Source: Arcobacter sp. CECT 8985
GTDB lineage: Bacteria; Campylobacterota; Campylobacteria; Campylobacterales; Arcobacteraceae
Assembly: GCF_004116495.1 (NCBI RefSeq)
Contig: NZ_PDKC01000016.1
Span: 1 to 60,085 of the forward strand
Direction of reading: 5' to 3'
Length of the DNA stretch: 60,085 nt
The notes under the pieces are model-generated. The model was not told the origin of the DNA. It made no database searches and saw only the letters and a list, made by a program, of their open reading frames with translations. A program made the translations under genes and the position numbers. Positions 1 to 9,092 of this stretch are shown piece after piece; within the stretch, counting starts at the first letter, position 1; the number at the start of each line of letters is the position of its first letter.

Positions 1-2
1 TA

Positions 3-95
3 TCATATATATGTATTTTGGCTTTAAGCTCAAAAGCTTTATCGATTATTAATAAACAACAAAAACATGTATTAATTGACAATAAAGAGATATAA
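3..95 (+). CDS. possible 3' end of an upstream gene
   Basis: The + strand is open from the left edge to a TAA at 93-95, giving about 30 residues that end in KHVLIDNKEI. Codon use resembles real genes of the window, and no start is visible, so it could be the tail of a gene that begins before the window. Thirty open codons are weak evidence in DNA this AT-rich. The remaining bases up to 193 hold a ribosome binding site (AAGGAAG, about 182-188) for the next gene and nothing else I can name. Confidence 0.25.
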   Translation, partial: SYICILALSSKALSIINKQQKHVLIDNKEI

Positions 96-193
96 TATTT
101 TTATAAAATTATCACTGTTTTAAGTCTATTTAGTGATTGTAATATTGGAAGTTTTTTTATTATTTATAAATATTAAAATAAAAGGAAGATAAG

Positions 194-910
194 ATGCAAC
201 AAAAAAATAAGACAGGTTTTTTTATTTTAGGAGTATTTATATTCTTAGGTTTGAGTACTTTGGGATATTTTTTTAAAAGTGCAGTTGTTGAGTATAAACA
301 ATATGATAGAAGTGTAAAAGTAAAAGGTTTATCCCAAAAAGAGTATAAAGCAGATATTGTAATATGGCCTATTTCATATACTGAAGTTAATAATAATCTT
401 GAAAAAATGTATGATTCTATAGATAAGAACAATAAAAAAATTTATAATTTCTTGATTTCAAATGGTATAGAAAAAAGTGAAATAAGTTTTTCTGCACCAA
501 AAATAACAGATAAAGTTGCACAACAATATGGAAATGAAAAGATAAAATACAGATACAATGCAAAGCAAACAATTACAGTATATTCAAAAAATATTGATAT
601 TGTTCGAAGTGTAAAAAAATCTATATCAAAACTTGGAAAGCAGGGTATCTTATTTGCAGGAAATAATTATGGTAATAGAACTGAGTATATTTTTACAAAA
701 TTAAATGAAATAAAACCTAAAATGATAGAAGAAGCCACAAAAAAAGCTAGAGAAGTAGCTCAAAAGTTTGCAATAGATTCTAAAAGTAAATTAGGAAAAA
801 TAAAAAAAGCCTCACAAGGTCAATTTTCAATCTCACAAAGAGATAAAAATAACCCACAAATTAAAAAAATAAGAGTTGTTTCAACTGTTGAGTATTATTT
901 AACTGATTGA
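194..910 (+). CDS. SIMPL domain (DUF541) membrane-anchored protein
   Basis: The 238-residue protein begins with a short polar stretch and one hydrophobic helix at about residues 8-28, followed by a SIMPL/DUF541-type domain (about 36-236). The pattern is that of COG2859 proteins: an early VKVKGLSQKEYKAD strand, a central YxAxQTITV-like segment and a long helix rich in KAREVAQKFA. These proteins sit in the periplasm or are anchored to the inner membrane; their function is poorly defined, though family members have been linked to outer-membrane and stress phenotypes. The ATG at 194 follows AAGGAAG. The racemase gene starts 24 bases downstream on the same strand, so the two are probably co-transcribed. 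Confidence 0.8.
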   Translation: MQQKNKTGFFILGVFIFLGLSTLGYFFKSAVVEYKQYDRSVKVKGLSQKEYKADIVIWPISYTEVNNNLEKMYDSIDKNNKKIYNFLISNGIEKSEISFSAPKITDKVAQQYGNEKIKYRYNAKQTITVYSKNIDIVRSVKKSISKLGKQGILFAGNNYGNRTEYIFTKLNEIKPKMIEEATKKAREVAQKFAIDSKSKLGKIKKASQGQFSISQRDKNNPQIKKIRVVSTVEYYLTD

Positions 911-934
911 TATTGTAAAAATTTAAGGAATAAG

Positions 935-1627
935 ATGAAAACTATAGGATTACTTGGTGGAATGAGTTGGGAAAGTACTGCTTTGTATTATAAAAAAATA
1001 AATGAAGAGATTAAAGAGCAATTAGGTGGCTTACACAGTGCAAAAATTGTGCTTTATAGTGTAGATTTTGAAGAGATAGAAAAACTTCAACATCTTGGAA
1101 AGTGGGATGAAACAGCAAAGATATTAAGTAATGCAGCCAAAAACTTAGAAAATGCAAGTGCTGATTTTATAGTTATTTGTACAAATACAATGCATAAAGT
1201 TGCATCTATTATTGAACAAAATATAAATATTCCTATACTTCATATTGCAAATGCGACTGGAAAAAAACTTCAAGAAGAAGGTATTAAAAAAGTAGGGTTG
1301 TTAGGTACTGCTTTTACAATGAATCAAGAGTTTTATAAAGATACTATCTCAAATAATTTTGATATTGAAGTTATAGTTCCAAATGATGATGATATTCAAA
1401 TTATTCATAAGATTATATATGAACAGTTATGTCTTGGAATTATAAAAGAAGAGTCAAAAAAACAGTATTTAAGAATAATGCAAAAATTACACAATCAAGG
1501 TGCGGAAGGTATTATATTAGGTTGTACCGAAATTGGTATGCTTATATGCCAAGAAGATACTAATATAAAACTTTTTGATACTACACATATTCATGCTCTT
1601 GAAGCAGTGAAAGAAGCTTTAAAATAG
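935..1627 (+). CDS. aspartate/glutamate racemase family protein
   Basis: This 230-residue protein belongs to the aspartate/glutamate racemase superfamily, which uses two cysteines to move the alpha proton of an amino acid without a cofactor. The N-terminal LGGMSWEST motif, Cys82 in a CTNTMHK motif and Cys197 in a GCTEIGML motif are all present, so it should be active. The GGMSWEST start is typical of the YgeA/RacD branch (broad-spectrum or aspartate racemase) rather than MurI glutamate racemase. The exact substrate cannot be read from sequence. It follows the SIMPL gene in the same direction and meets ynfA tail to tail. Confidence 0.85.
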   Translation: MKTIGLLGGMSWESTALYYKKINEEIKEQLGGLHSAKIVLYSVDFEEIEKLQHLGKWDETAKILSNAAKNLENASADFIVICTNTMHKVASIIEQNINIPILHIANATGKKLQEEGIKKVGLLGTAFTMNQEFYKDTISNNFDIEVIVPNDDDIQIIHKIIYEQLCLGIIKEESKKQYLRIMQKLHNQGAEGIILGCTEIGMLICQEDTNIKLFDTTHIHALEAVKEALK

Positions 1628-1646
1628 TTTAACTATTTAAAAGCTT
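1613..1646. terminator. convergent hairpin between racemase and ynfA
   Basis: Arms AAGCTTTAAAATAG and CTATTTAAAAGCTT pair over 14 bases with one mismatch around a five-base loop. The hairpin spans both stop codons and probably ends transcription from both sides. Confidence 0.6.
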
Positions 1647-1967
1647 TTGATTTCCAAGTAAAATAGTACAAATACCTACAAATATTATAAGTGTTCCTAC
1701 AATATCATATTTAGTAAAGCTTTGTTTCTCTACAAAAAATAACCAGAAAAGTGAAGATACAATGTAAATACCTCCATAAATTGCATAGGCTCTTCCTGCA
1801 AACTCTAAATTAACTTTCGTAAGTAAAAATGCAAAACATATAAGTGATATCATTCCAGCAAAAAGCCAAAAAGATGATTTTTCAAGTTTAAAAACCATCC
1901 AAAAACTATAGCATCCAAATATTTCAAAAAATGCTGCTAAAAAATATATAATGAACTCTTTTATCAA
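1629..1967 (-). CDS. YnfA/UPF0060 family small membrane protein
   Basis: The 112-residue protein is almost entirely hydrophobic, with four predicted transmembrane helices, and fits the usual length of about 108-112 for the YnfA (UPF0060) family. Family hallmarks are the AAFFEIFGCY opening and the central GRAYAIYGGIYI segment followed by LFWLFFVE. YnfA proteins are related to small multidrug resistance (SMR) transporters and some have been reported to export cationic compounds. The start follows AGGAG. It is a single-gene unit between a convergent hairpin and the region upstream of the dehydrogenase gene. Confidence 0.88.
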   Translation of the reverse strand: MIKEFIIYFLAAFFEIFGCYSFWMVFKLEKSSFWLFAGMISLICFAFLLTKVNLEFAGRAYAIYGGIYIVSSLFWLFFVEKQSFTKYDIVGTLIIFVGICTILLGNQKLLNS

Positions 1968-2141
1968 AAAAATCTCCTATTTTAAGTACTTAAAAATACT
2001 ATAAAAAAAGAAAAAATCTCCTTTTAAAAGGAAATTAATAAAGATTAATTTAGAATATATGCGCTATTAGAAGTCTACAGATAAAATATAGTCTATATTA
2101 AAATAATAAAATTCTACAAAAATATTTAATTTAAGTGGCTT

Positions 2142-2166
2142 ACTATCATTTGATTCTTTTGATAGT
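2142..2166. promoter_or_regulatory. inverted repeat upstream of the LDH-like gene
   Basis: Perfect 7-base arms ACTATCA and TGATAGT are separated by 11 bases, ending 34 bases before the start codon. This may be an operator or a leader hairpin. No regulator can be assigned. Confidence 0.3.
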
Positions 2167-2200
2167 TCAAAAGATTTTATAGCATAAGGGAGAAAATTTT

Positions 2201-3190
2201 ATGCATACAAATAAATTAGTAGTTATAGGTGCAGGACATGTTGGGTCATATGTTTTAGCAGATGCGATGAAAATCGGATTATTTGGAAAAATTGGTGTAA
2301 TTGATATTTTAAATAACGTTGCATTTGGTGAAGCAGTTGATCAAGCACAAGCAACTGCTATGACGTATATGAATAATATTGATGTTACAAGTGGTGGGTA
2401 TGAACAGTGTGAAGATGCAGATATTATTGTAGTTGCAGCTGGTCCTAGTGTAATTCCAGATAAAAATGATTCAAAAGCAGAACCAGATAGAGCACAATTA
2501 ACAAAAATTAATTGTGAAGTTATAAGAGAAGTTATGACAGGTATTACAAAATATACAAAAGATGCTATTATTATACTTATTACAAATCCACTTGATACTA
2601 TGGTTTATATAGCTGAAAATGAGTTTGGTTATCCAAAAGGTAGAGTTTTTGGTACAGGAACTATGCTTGATTCTGCAAGATTACGAAAAGTAGTTGCAGA
2701 TATGTATAATATTGATCCAAAATCAGTAACTGGATATATGATGGGAGAACATGGAAAAACTGCCTTTCCTGTACTTAGTAGATTAAATGTTGCAGGTATT
2801 TCTTTTAGTGATTTGAATAAATATTTTGATGAAAAAGATTCAATTATTCATGCTGAAAAAATTCAAAAAGAGATAATTAGTGAAGCATATAAAGTTATGA
2901 ATGGTAAAGGTTGGACAAATGCAGGTGTTGCGCAAGCAGCAGTTACAATGGCACAAGCTGTATTATTAGATGAAAGAAGTGTATATCCAACTTCAACTAC
3001 TTTAAGAGGTCAATATGGTCATGATGGAGATGTTGCTTTAAGTATGCCTTGTATCATTGGTAGAGAAGGTGTTATAAAACAAATTGATGTATCTTTAAAT
3101 GAATGGGAAACTAAAAAATTAGAAGAATCAATTGATTATATTAAACTTGCTATGAAAGATGCAAAAACTGGCTTAGAATTTCTTAAATAA
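2201..3190 (+). CDS. L-2-hydroxyacid dehydrogenase, LDH/MDH superfamily
   Basis: The 329-residue protein has the full lactate/malate dehydrogenase layout: a Rossmann GAGHVGS NAD loop at residues 10-16, the ITNPLDTM strand at about 127-134, Arg160/Arg162 in DSARLRK and the catalytic His184 in GEHGKT. It interconverts a 2-hydroxyacid and its 2-oxoacid with NAD(H). The substrate loop (GPSVIPDKNDSKAEPDR) is unlike the classical lactate loop with its conserved Gln and resembles L-2-hydroxyisocaproate dehydrogenase-like members, so the substrate may be a branched or bulky 2-oxoacid. The gene is monocistronic, starts behind AGGGAG, and faces an SLC13 organic-anion permease. Confidence 0.8.
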   Translation: MHTNKLVVIGAGHVGSYVLADAMKIGLFGKIGVIDILNNVAFGEAVDQAQATAMTYMNNIDVTSGGYEQCEDADIIVVAAGPSVIPDKNDSKAEPDRAQLTKINCEVIREVMTGITKYTKDAIIILITNPLDTMVYIAENEFGYPKGRVFGTGTMLDSARLRKVVADMYNIDPKSVTGYMMGEHGKTAFPVLSRLNVAGISFSDLNKYFDEKDSIIHAEKIQKEIISEAYKVMNGKGWTNAGVAQAAVTMAQAVLLDERSVYPTSTTLRGQYGHDGDVALSMPCIIGREGVIKQIDVSLNEWETKKLEESIDYIKLAMKDAKTGLEFLK

Positions 3191-3193
3191 CAT

Positions 3194-3227
3194 AAGTTTC
3201 TAAAGTTATTAAAATAGCTTTAGAAAC
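3194..3227. terminator. convergent hairpin between dehydrogenase and SLC13 permease genes
   Basis: Perfect 11-base arms AGTTTCTAAAG and CTTTAGAAACT surround a 12-base AT-rich loop just after the dehydrogenase stop. The right arm lies within the last codons of the opposing permease gene. Confidence 0.6.
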
Positions 3228-4561
3228 TCTACCCAAAAATATTGCAATGGATATAAAAAAACAACTGTAATGATAGCTGTTGCAAATAAGGTTTTTATTA
3301 CATATTTTTGTTTTATTTTAGAGAGTGCAAGACCTACAATAAGTGGTGGTGCTTGATGTGCAAAAAATATATTTGAATAAGCAGCAACTTCCATCATAAA
3401 TACTTGATCCAAACTAAAACCTGTTACATTACTTATTTGTTCTGCCATTGGTGTAAATATAGCAGGAATAGTTGGTTGAGTAGTAAATATTCCAGATAAA
3501 GACATAAATAAAGTAACTTTAATATAATCAAATACAGCATAAGAAGATGGTGTATATAAATTAATAATATCAGTTAAAAGAGTTTTTATATAGCTATTAT
3601 GAGCAACAACTGTTCCTAAACCTATTATTGTTGCTACAAATAGAAGTGATGAAAACTTGATACCATTGACATCTTCTGTTTTAATAATACCTACAAATGG
3701 AAGAGCTAAGAATAGAACTCCACAAATAGCAATTGTATTTGGTTGTATTTTATGAATAAAATCAGTAGCCCAAAAACATATCATAATTAAGATAGTAAGA
3801 AGCAGAATTATCTCATTTTTTGAAAATCTAACTTTTGTTTTATTCTGTTCTATTAATTTTGGGGTGTCATTAAAAAATTTATAAATTAAAGTGATAATTA
3901 TGATATTTTTTATAATTCCAAATATCAAAAAGTTTGTAATCAAATAGTGAGAATATAAAATTTCTGTATGGTATATCTGAGAAGTTAATCCTGATAATAT
4001 CATATTTGGTACATTTGCAGGAAGTATAGAAAATCCAGACATTGAAGTAGAAAGAATAAACATAAGCAATATACCAATATATCCTTTATCATGTTCTTTA
4101 AATCCAAAACTATTTGCAACAGCAATAGCAATAGGAACCATCAAAACAACTCTTCCTACACTTGAGGGCATAACAAAACTAAAAATAGATGAAAAGATAC
4201 AAATAGTTATAAGAATATTTAGATAATTAATATTTTTTAAATTTGAAAAGTACTTAGAAAATCTACTAGTTAAATTTACATTTTTTATAGCTGCTGCAAT
4301 AAGCATACCTGAAAATACTAACCAAAATGCAGAAGATGCAAAACCAGAGAATATTAACTCTTTTGAACTTAATGAAAATACGCTACAAGAAAATAAAAAT
4401 AATAATGAACTAAAAAAACTAGGAACTAAAGCTGTAGCCCAAAATATAATAGTTGTGGCAACTGTAGTTATAAGAATCAAATCTTTTTGTTCAATTACGA
4501 AATTTGAAAGGATAGTATATATGAAAATTGGAATAAAAATAATAGAAATATTTTTTAACAT
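3209..4561 (-). CDS. SLC13/DASS family anion permease
   Basis: The 450-residue protein is an integral membrane protein with about 11-12 hydrophobic segments and the layout of the divalent anion:sodium symporter (DASS/SLC13) family. A helix-hairpin reading VMPSSVGRVVLMVPIAIA and a second inverted-repeat hairpin near TQPTIPAIFTPMAEQ look like the two hairpins that hold the SNT-type substrate motifs in this family, though the classic SNT triplets are altered. Likely substrates are C4-dicarboxylates, sulfate or related organic anions. It is convergent with the 2-hydroxyacid dehydrogenase, which may only be coincidence. The ribosome binding site before the ATG at 4561 is weak. Confidence 0.75.
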   Translation of the reverse strand: MLKNISIIFIPIFIYTILSNFVIEQKDLILITTVATTIIFWATALVPSFFSSLLFLFSCSVFSLSSKELIFSGFASSAFWLVFSGMLIAAAIKNVNLTSRFSKYFSNLKNINYLNILITICIFSSIFSFVMPSSVGRVVLMVPIAIAVANSFGFKEHDKGYIGILLMFILSTSMSGFSILPANVPNMILSGLTSQIYHTEILYSHYLITNFLIFGIIKNIIIITLIYKFFNDTPKLIEQNKTKVRFSKNEIILLLTILIMICFWATDFIHKIQPNTIAICGVLFLALPFVGIIKTEDVNGIKFSSLLFVATIIGLGTVVAHNSYIKTLLTDIINLYTPSSYAVFDYIKVTLFMSLSGIFTTQPTIPAIFTPMAEQISNVTGFSLDQVFMMEVAAYSNIFFAHQAPPLIVGLALSKIKQKYVIKTLFATAIITVVFLYPLQYFWVEFLKLF

Positions 4562-4665
4562 AAAAGTTCTTTTTTTTTAAATTGTATTAGAGTATTATAA
4601 TTTCTTTTAAGAAACAATATTTTTATTGTTTTGATATAATTTCATCACAACGAAATGAGGTATTT

Positions 4666-5298
4666 ATGAATAAAGAGAAATTAAAAGATGTAGAAGCAGA
4701 GTTTTTAGAAGTTTATCCAAAAGCATTTAAAGATGAAAAATTAATACCAATGATAAAAAAATTTAATCCAGAAAAATTAGAAGAAGTAGCAAAAGAGTAT
4801 TTCAAAGAAGAAAACTTTTCTCAACCACAAATAATATGTGAAGGATTTATGAAAGTAATATCTCGTTCACCTATGGTTTCACTTTTTGATAAAGCAAAAT
4901 TAAGAGATGCTTTAAAATCAATGGATATTTATCAAAAAGATATGTTAAGTATTGAGTTATATGAATTGATACATGGAAATAAAAAAAATGGATTTAATGG
5001 ATTAGTTGAGTTTTTAGCAGAATATAATCTTGGAAAATGGACTTTAGTTACACTTATACCTTATGCTTTAAAAAGAAAAAGAGAATACTTTGTAAAACCA
5101 ACAACAACTAAAATGATTATAGATTATTTAGAGTTAGAAAATTTAACATATAAACCAAGACCAACTTATGAGTTTTATAAAAACTATTCAAAGGCATTAA
5201 CTTCTATAAAAAAAGAGGTTAAAAAATCACTACTTTACGATAATGCTGCATTTACAGGATTTTTGAAAATGGGAATATCAATCTGCCAAGAGCATTAG
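4666..5298 (+). CDS. conserved hypothetical soluble protein
   Basis: I do not recognise this 210-residue protein. It is soluble, lysine and glutamate rich, with no signal peptide or membrane segment, and predicted to be mostly helical. It contains no obvious catalytic motif, and its two cysteines (in IICEGF and SICQEH) are far apart. The start ATG at 4666 follows GAGG at a short distance. The gene is monocistronic and overlaps the end of the opposing Crp/Fnr gene by four bases. Codon usage matches its neighbours, so I treat it as a real gene. Confidence 0.7.
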   Translation: MNKEKLKDVEAEFLEVYPKAFKDEKLIPMIKKFNPEKLEEVAKEYFKEENFSQPQIICEGFMKVISRSPMVSLFDKAKLRDALKSMDIYQKDMLSIELYELIHGNKKNGFNGLVEFLAEYNLGKWTLVTLIPYALKRKREYFVKPTTTKMIIDYLELENLTYKPRPTYEFYKNYSKALTSIKKEVKKSLLYDNAAFTGFLKMGISICQEH

Positions 5299-5897
5299 TC
5301 TTGATTCAAAGATTTTCTTATTCTACTTAAATGTGTAGGAGAAATACCTAAATATGAAGCTATGTGATATTGCGATAGTCTTGATACTATATGTTCAAAC
5401 TCATTTAAGAATCTTTGGTATCTAGCTTTTGCATTTTCTAATACTAAAGCATTAGAAATATGATCTTTTTGTATTATCCAATGTTTTTCTATATATAAGA
5501 TATGGTATATTTTCAAATCTTCGTATTTTTCTAATAATTGTCTATATTTGGTGTGATTTATATCAATTACAATTGAATCTTCAATAGCTTGAACAGATGA
5601 AGTATTTGCAGTATTTGTGAGTAAAGCAACCATAGGCCCATAAAACCTATTTTCCCAAAAGAAATTGTTTGTGTACTCTTCTGCATGTTCATTTGTTGTA
5701 ACTGTTCTAAAAAGCCCTTTATATACATATGATATACAATCTACATTATCATAAAGTTCAAATGCATAATTATTTTTCTTTATTTCTCTTATTTTACAGA
5801 TATTTTTTATATCTTTCCACGTTGTATCAGAAATTTTAGTATATGAATTAAGTGTATCTTTTAAAGAATTAAAAATTTTATTTTTATCTATAGTCAT
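5295..5897 (-). CDS. Crp/Fnr-family transcriptional regulator
   Basis: The protein has an N-terminal cyclic-nucleotide-binding-type beta-roll (about residues 20-115) and a C-terminal recognition helix region IASYLGISPTHLSRIRKSL. It lacks the cysteine cluster of an Fnr iron-sulfur sensor, so the signal is unknown. I chose the ATG at 5897 (MTIDKNK), which has GAGA upstream; an in-frame ATG at 5930 would add 11 residues but has no ribosome binding site. The gene is divergent from the EamA-type exporter at 6007, with a 109-base shared region, and may control it, as is common for this pairing. Confidence 0.8.
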   Translation of the reverse strand: MTIDKNKIFNSLKDTLNSYTKISDTTWKDIKNICKIREIKKNNYAFELYDNVDCISYVYKGLFRTVTTNEHAEEYTNNFFWENRFYGPMVALLTNTANTSSVQAIEDSIVIDINHTKYRQLLEKYEDLKIYHILYIEKHWIIQKDHISNALVLENAKARYQRFLNEFEHIVSRLSQYHIASYLGISPTHLSRIRKSLNQD

Positions 5898-6006
5898 AGT
5901 TTCTCGTATTTTTTTATAAAAGCATAGCATAAATTAAAAAAAAATCAACATAGGTAAATGACAAAAAAATATTATTTATATACTATTCAAATAAAAAAGG
6001 AAAAAA

Positions 6007-6891
6007 ATGTCAAAAGAGTTAAATGCTCACATGATAATATTACTAGCTACTTTTTTAGTAGGTGGTTCATTTATAGTATCTCAAAAAGTATCAGGAATAA
6101 TTGATCCTATTTCTATTACATTACTTAGATTTGTTATAGCTTCAGTTTTATTAGCTCCTTTTGTTTTATTAAATAAAAGTTTAAGACAAAAAATAAAAAC
6201 AACTTTTAAAAGAGCAATGATAATTAGTTTTTTTTATTCACTATATTTTATAGGATTATTTAAATCTTTAGAGTATACAACTGCACTTAATACGGGAACA
6301 CTATATACTTTGGTTCCTTTACTTACAGCAATTATTTCTATTTTTGTATTTAAACAAAAAATACCGCCAAAATATTATTTAGTATATTTTTTAGGGATTA
6401 TTGGAACATGTATTGTTGTATTTAAAGGTAACTTACAGATGTTTTTATCTTTGGATTTAAACAAAGGTGATTTGCTGTTTATTGCAGCTATTTTTTGTAT
6501 GAGTTTATATGCAATAAGTGCAAAATATTTTCATAAAAAAGATGATGAATTAGTGGTATTAGTATTTCTAACTCTTACAGGAGGAATTATTTGGATGAGT
6601 ATTGCTTTGATTGTTTTTCATATCCCATTAGAATGGAATAAAATTGGAAGTTCACAGTTTTTATCAATAGCATATTTAAGTATTGCTGCAACACTTGTCA
6701 CTTCATATCTTTATCAAAAAGGTACAATAGTTTTAGGACCTAAAAAAGTTATGTCTTATATTTATTTAAATCCTGCAACTATTTCAATACTTCTATTTGT
6801 ATTTGAATTTAAATTTATAAATATATGGATGATAATAGGTATTTTAATATCTTCGTTTTCAACATTTATTTTATTAAGAAGTAAAGATTAA
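6007..6891 (+). CDS. EamA/DMT-family transporter
   Basis: The 294-residue protein has ten predicted transmembrane helices in two EamA repeats (about residues 8-142 and 155-290). The first repeat has the family pattern FLVGGSFIVSQ and PISITLLRFVIAS. DMT/EamA carriers export metabolites, amino acids or toxic compounds with a proton gradient; the substrate here is unknown. AAGGA lies 5 to 6 bases before the ATG at 6007. It is divergent from a Crp/Fnr regulator and followed by a GNAT gene 78 bases later. A weak hairpin (AGCAAT/ATTGCT with a following T run, about 6900-6920) lies after the stop. Confidence 0.85.
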   Translation: MSKELNAHMIILLATFLVGGSFIVSQKVSGIIDPISITLLRFVIASVLLAPFVLLNKSLRQKIKTTFKRAMIISFFYSLYFIGLFKSLEYTTALNTGTLYTLVPLLTAIISIFVFKQKIPPKYYLVYFLGIIGTCIVVFKGNLQMFLSLDLNKGDLLFIAAIFCMSLYAISAKYFHKKDDELVVLVFLTLTGGIIWMSIALIVFHIPLEWNKIGSSQFLSIAYLSIAATLVTSYLYQKGTIVLGPKKVMSYIYLNPATISILLFVFEFKFINIWMIIGILISSFSTFILLRSKD

Positions 6892-6969
6892 TTAACAATA
6901 GCAATTTTTGGATTGCTTTAATTACTATATTTGGTTAAACTGAATCAATTATAAAATATAGGATTGAAT

Positions 6970-7545
6970 ATGTTATTAAAAGTTGCGGATGTTTATGATA
7001 TAGATGAGGTTTTAAAATTACATAGTAAATATCAAGTTGATACAATAAATCAAGAAGATAAAAAAGATGGTTTTATTACAACTTCTTTTACAAAAGAACA
7101 ATTAGAAAAATTAGTAATAGAAGAAAAAGGGCTTTTTATTGCAAGAAAAGATGATAAAATTGTAGCTTATGTTATGGCTGCATCTTGGCAATTCTGGTCA
7201 GTATGGCCAATGTTTGAACATATGATAAAACAATTAAATAGTGTTGAATTTCAATGTGAAAAATTGACAATAGATAACTCATATCAATACGGACCAGTTT
7301 GCGTAGATAAAAGTGTAAGAGGTACTGATGTTTTAAAAACTATTTTTGATTTTGCAAGAAAAAAGATGAATGAAAGATACCCAATTTTAGTTACTTTTAT
7401 AAATAAAATAAATGGAAGATCATTTAATGCTCATAAAAATAAATTAGGACTTGAAGTTGTAAATGAATTTGATTTCAATAATAACAACTATTATGAGCTT
7501 TGTTATGATACTTCAAAACCACTTGTTTTTGAAACTAAAAAATAG
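6970..7545 (+). CDS. GNAT-family N-acetyltransferase
   Basis: The protein (191 residues from this start) has the layout of a GNAT acetyltransferase: an N-terminal strand-helix (LLKVADVYDIDEVLKLH), a central beta strand GLFIARKDDKIVAYVMAAS, and the acetyl-CoA loop region YQYGPVCVDKSVRGTDVLKTIFDFARKKM, in which the RGTDVL stretch stands in for the canonical Q/RxxGxG/A. The acceptor is unknown. I start at the ATG at 6970, which has AGGA seven bases upstream; a TTG six bases earlier would overlap that site. The gene ends in a strong hairpin. Confidence 0.75.
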   Translation: MLLKVADVYDIDEVLKLHSKYQVDTINQEDKKDGFITTSFTKEQLEKLVIEEKGLFIARKDDKIVAYVMAASWQFWSVWPMFEHMIKQLNSVEFQCEKLTIDNSYQYGPVCVDKSVRGTDVLKTIFDFARKKMNERYPILVTFINKINGRSFNAHKNKLGLEVVNEFDFNNNNYYELCYDTSKPLVFETKK

Positions 7546-7555
7546 TTTCAAAAAC
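7525..7555. terminator. hairpin after the GNAT gene
   Basis: Perfect 13-base arms GTTTTTGAAACTA and TAGTTTCAAAAAC flank a five-A loop and include the last codons and stop of the acetyltransferase gene. There is no strong T run downstream. Confidence 0.55.
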
Positions 7556-7679
7556 ACATATAATTCTTAAAAAAATACTTTATTTAATTATTGATTAAAT
7601 AGTTTTACTAACTTTATGATATTATTTTCCCTTATTTAATTTATTAAATACACATACTTATAAATCTTTGGAGAATTAA

Positions 7680-9053
7680 ATGTTTAAATTTATCAGTGCT
7701 TTGGTTCTATTCTTTACAAATGTTGCATATGCAACTACTACAACAGAAACAGCACCAAACTTGACTAATACATGGGTTGGAATAGCAACTCTTGTAATTT
7801 TTGTAATAGGGTATTTCGTCATCGCAAATGAAGAAAAATATGATGTAGATAAGTCTTTACCTGCACTTTTTGTAGGTATTTTTACTTTTCTATTAATAGC
7901 TTTTTATTTTTATATAAATAATTTGGATATAAAACTTGTACATGAAGAAGCAGAAAGAGTTATATTGGAAATTGCAGAGATTTTCTTCTTCTTATTTGTT
8001 GCTATGACATATATCGAATCGCTTATTCATATGGGTGTTTTTGATAAGCTAAAATATAATCTAGTTTCAAAAGGGTATAGTTATAGAAAACTTTTTTGGC
8101 TTACAGGTTTCTTATCGTTTTTCATTTCACCAATTGCAGATAACTTAACAACTGCACTTATTCTTTCAACTGTTTTAATTACAATTGAAAAAGAGAAAAA
8201 AGAGTTCTTAGTTCCAGGTGCAATTAATATCGTTGTTGCAGCTAATGCGGGAGGTGCGTGGTCTCCATTTGGTGATATTACAACTTTGATGGTTTGGACT
8301 TCAGGTAAGGGGCAATTTATGGACTTTTTATATCTATTCCCTGCATCAGTTTTAGGGTATTTAGCAACAGCATTTTTATTATCACTTGTTGTTCCAAAAA
8401 CAAAACCTGAATTTGATTCAAAAGTTGAAGTTCCTCAAATGAAAGACGGTGCAAAAACTATCATTTTCTTAGGTGTTGTTACAATTGTCATGGCAGTTAT
8501 TTCTCACCAATTCTTAGATTTCCCAGCTATGTGGGGTATGATGTTTGGTTTAGTGTTATTAAAATTCTGTTCATTTAAATTAAGAAAAAAATATGGAAGT
8601 GAACACTTTAATATCTTCTATTCTATGTCAAAAATTGAAAATAATACTTTGATGTTTTTCTTTGGTATTTTAGCAGCAGTTGGAGCTTTATATTTTGTAG
8701 GTTGGCTAACTCTTGCTTCAGTAGTATATCATCCAAATCATTTAGGACCAACTTTATCAAATATTGCAGTTGGGTTCTTATCAGCAATTGTAGATAATGT
8801 TCCAGTTATGTCTGCTATTTTAAAAGCAAATCCAAATATGGATATTTCAAACTGGCTATTAGTTACATTAACAGCTGGTATTGGAGGTTCTTTAATCTCA
8901 TTTGGTAGTGCTGCAGGTGTTGGTGTTATGGGGAAATTAAAAGGTGTTTACACATTTAGTAGTCATATGAAATATGCTTGGACTATATTAGTAGGATATT
9001 TTGTATCAATTGGTATTTGGTATTTTCAATTTGAGATGCTAAAACTTTATTAA
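7680..9053 (+). CDS. nhaD: NhaD-type Na+/H+ antiporter
   Basis: The 457-residue membrane protein matches NhaD antiporters of the ion transporter superfamily: about 12 to 13 hydrophobic helices, the sequence SPIADNLTTALILSTVLITIEKE and the later AIVDNVPVMSAIL, whose Asp residues (DN in both) are characteristic of the two broken helices of the NhaD fold, and a GGAWSPFGDITTLMVW segment between them. The first 20 residues look like a cleavable signal (LVLFFTNVAYA), a known feature of NhaD proteins. It should expel Na+ in exchange for H+ in the inner membrane and fits a marine or salt-tolerant organism. TTTGGAG precedes the ATG. Confidence 0.9.
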   Translation: MFKFISALVLFFTNVAYATTTTETAPNLTNTWVGIATLVIFVIGYFVIANEEKYDVDKSLPALFVGIFTFLLIAFYFYINNLDIKLVHEEAERVILEIAEIFFFLFVAMTYIESLIHMGVFDKLKYNLVSKGYSYRKLFWLTGFLSFFISPIADNLTTALILSTVLITIEKEKKEFLVPGAINIVVAANAGGAWSPFGDITTLMVWTSGKGQFMDFLYLFPASVLGYLATAFLLSLVVPKTKPEFDSKVEVPQMKDGAKTIIFLGVVTIVMAVISHQFLDFPAMWGMMFGLVLLKFCSFKLRKKYGSEHFNIFYSMSKIENNTLMFFFGILAAVGALYFVGWLTLASVVYHPNHLGPTLSNIAVGFLSAIVDNVPVMSAILKANPNMDISNWLLVTLTAGIGGSLISFGSAAGVGVMGKLKGVYTFSSHMKYAWTILVGYFVSIGIWYFQFEMLKLY

Positions 9054-9060
9054 AGTATTT

Positions 9061-9086
9061 ACTCTAACTACTTTTGTAGTTAGAGT
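9061..9086. terminator. convergent hairpin between nhaD and hxlR gene
   Basis: Perfect 11-base arms ACTCTAACTAC and GTAGTTAGAGT enclose a TTTT loop, lying between the two stop codons. Confidence 0.75.
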
Positions 9087-9092
9087 AATTTA

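Noticed and set aside
160-432. A 90-codon minus-strand frame over the start of the SIMPL gene
   Set aside because: It is antisense to a well-supported gene and has no start signal or family similarity.
5898-5930. Longer N-terminus for the Crp/Fnr regulator
   Set aside because: The ATG at 5930 has no ribosome binding site; the ATG at 5897 has GAGA upstream and gives a normal family start.
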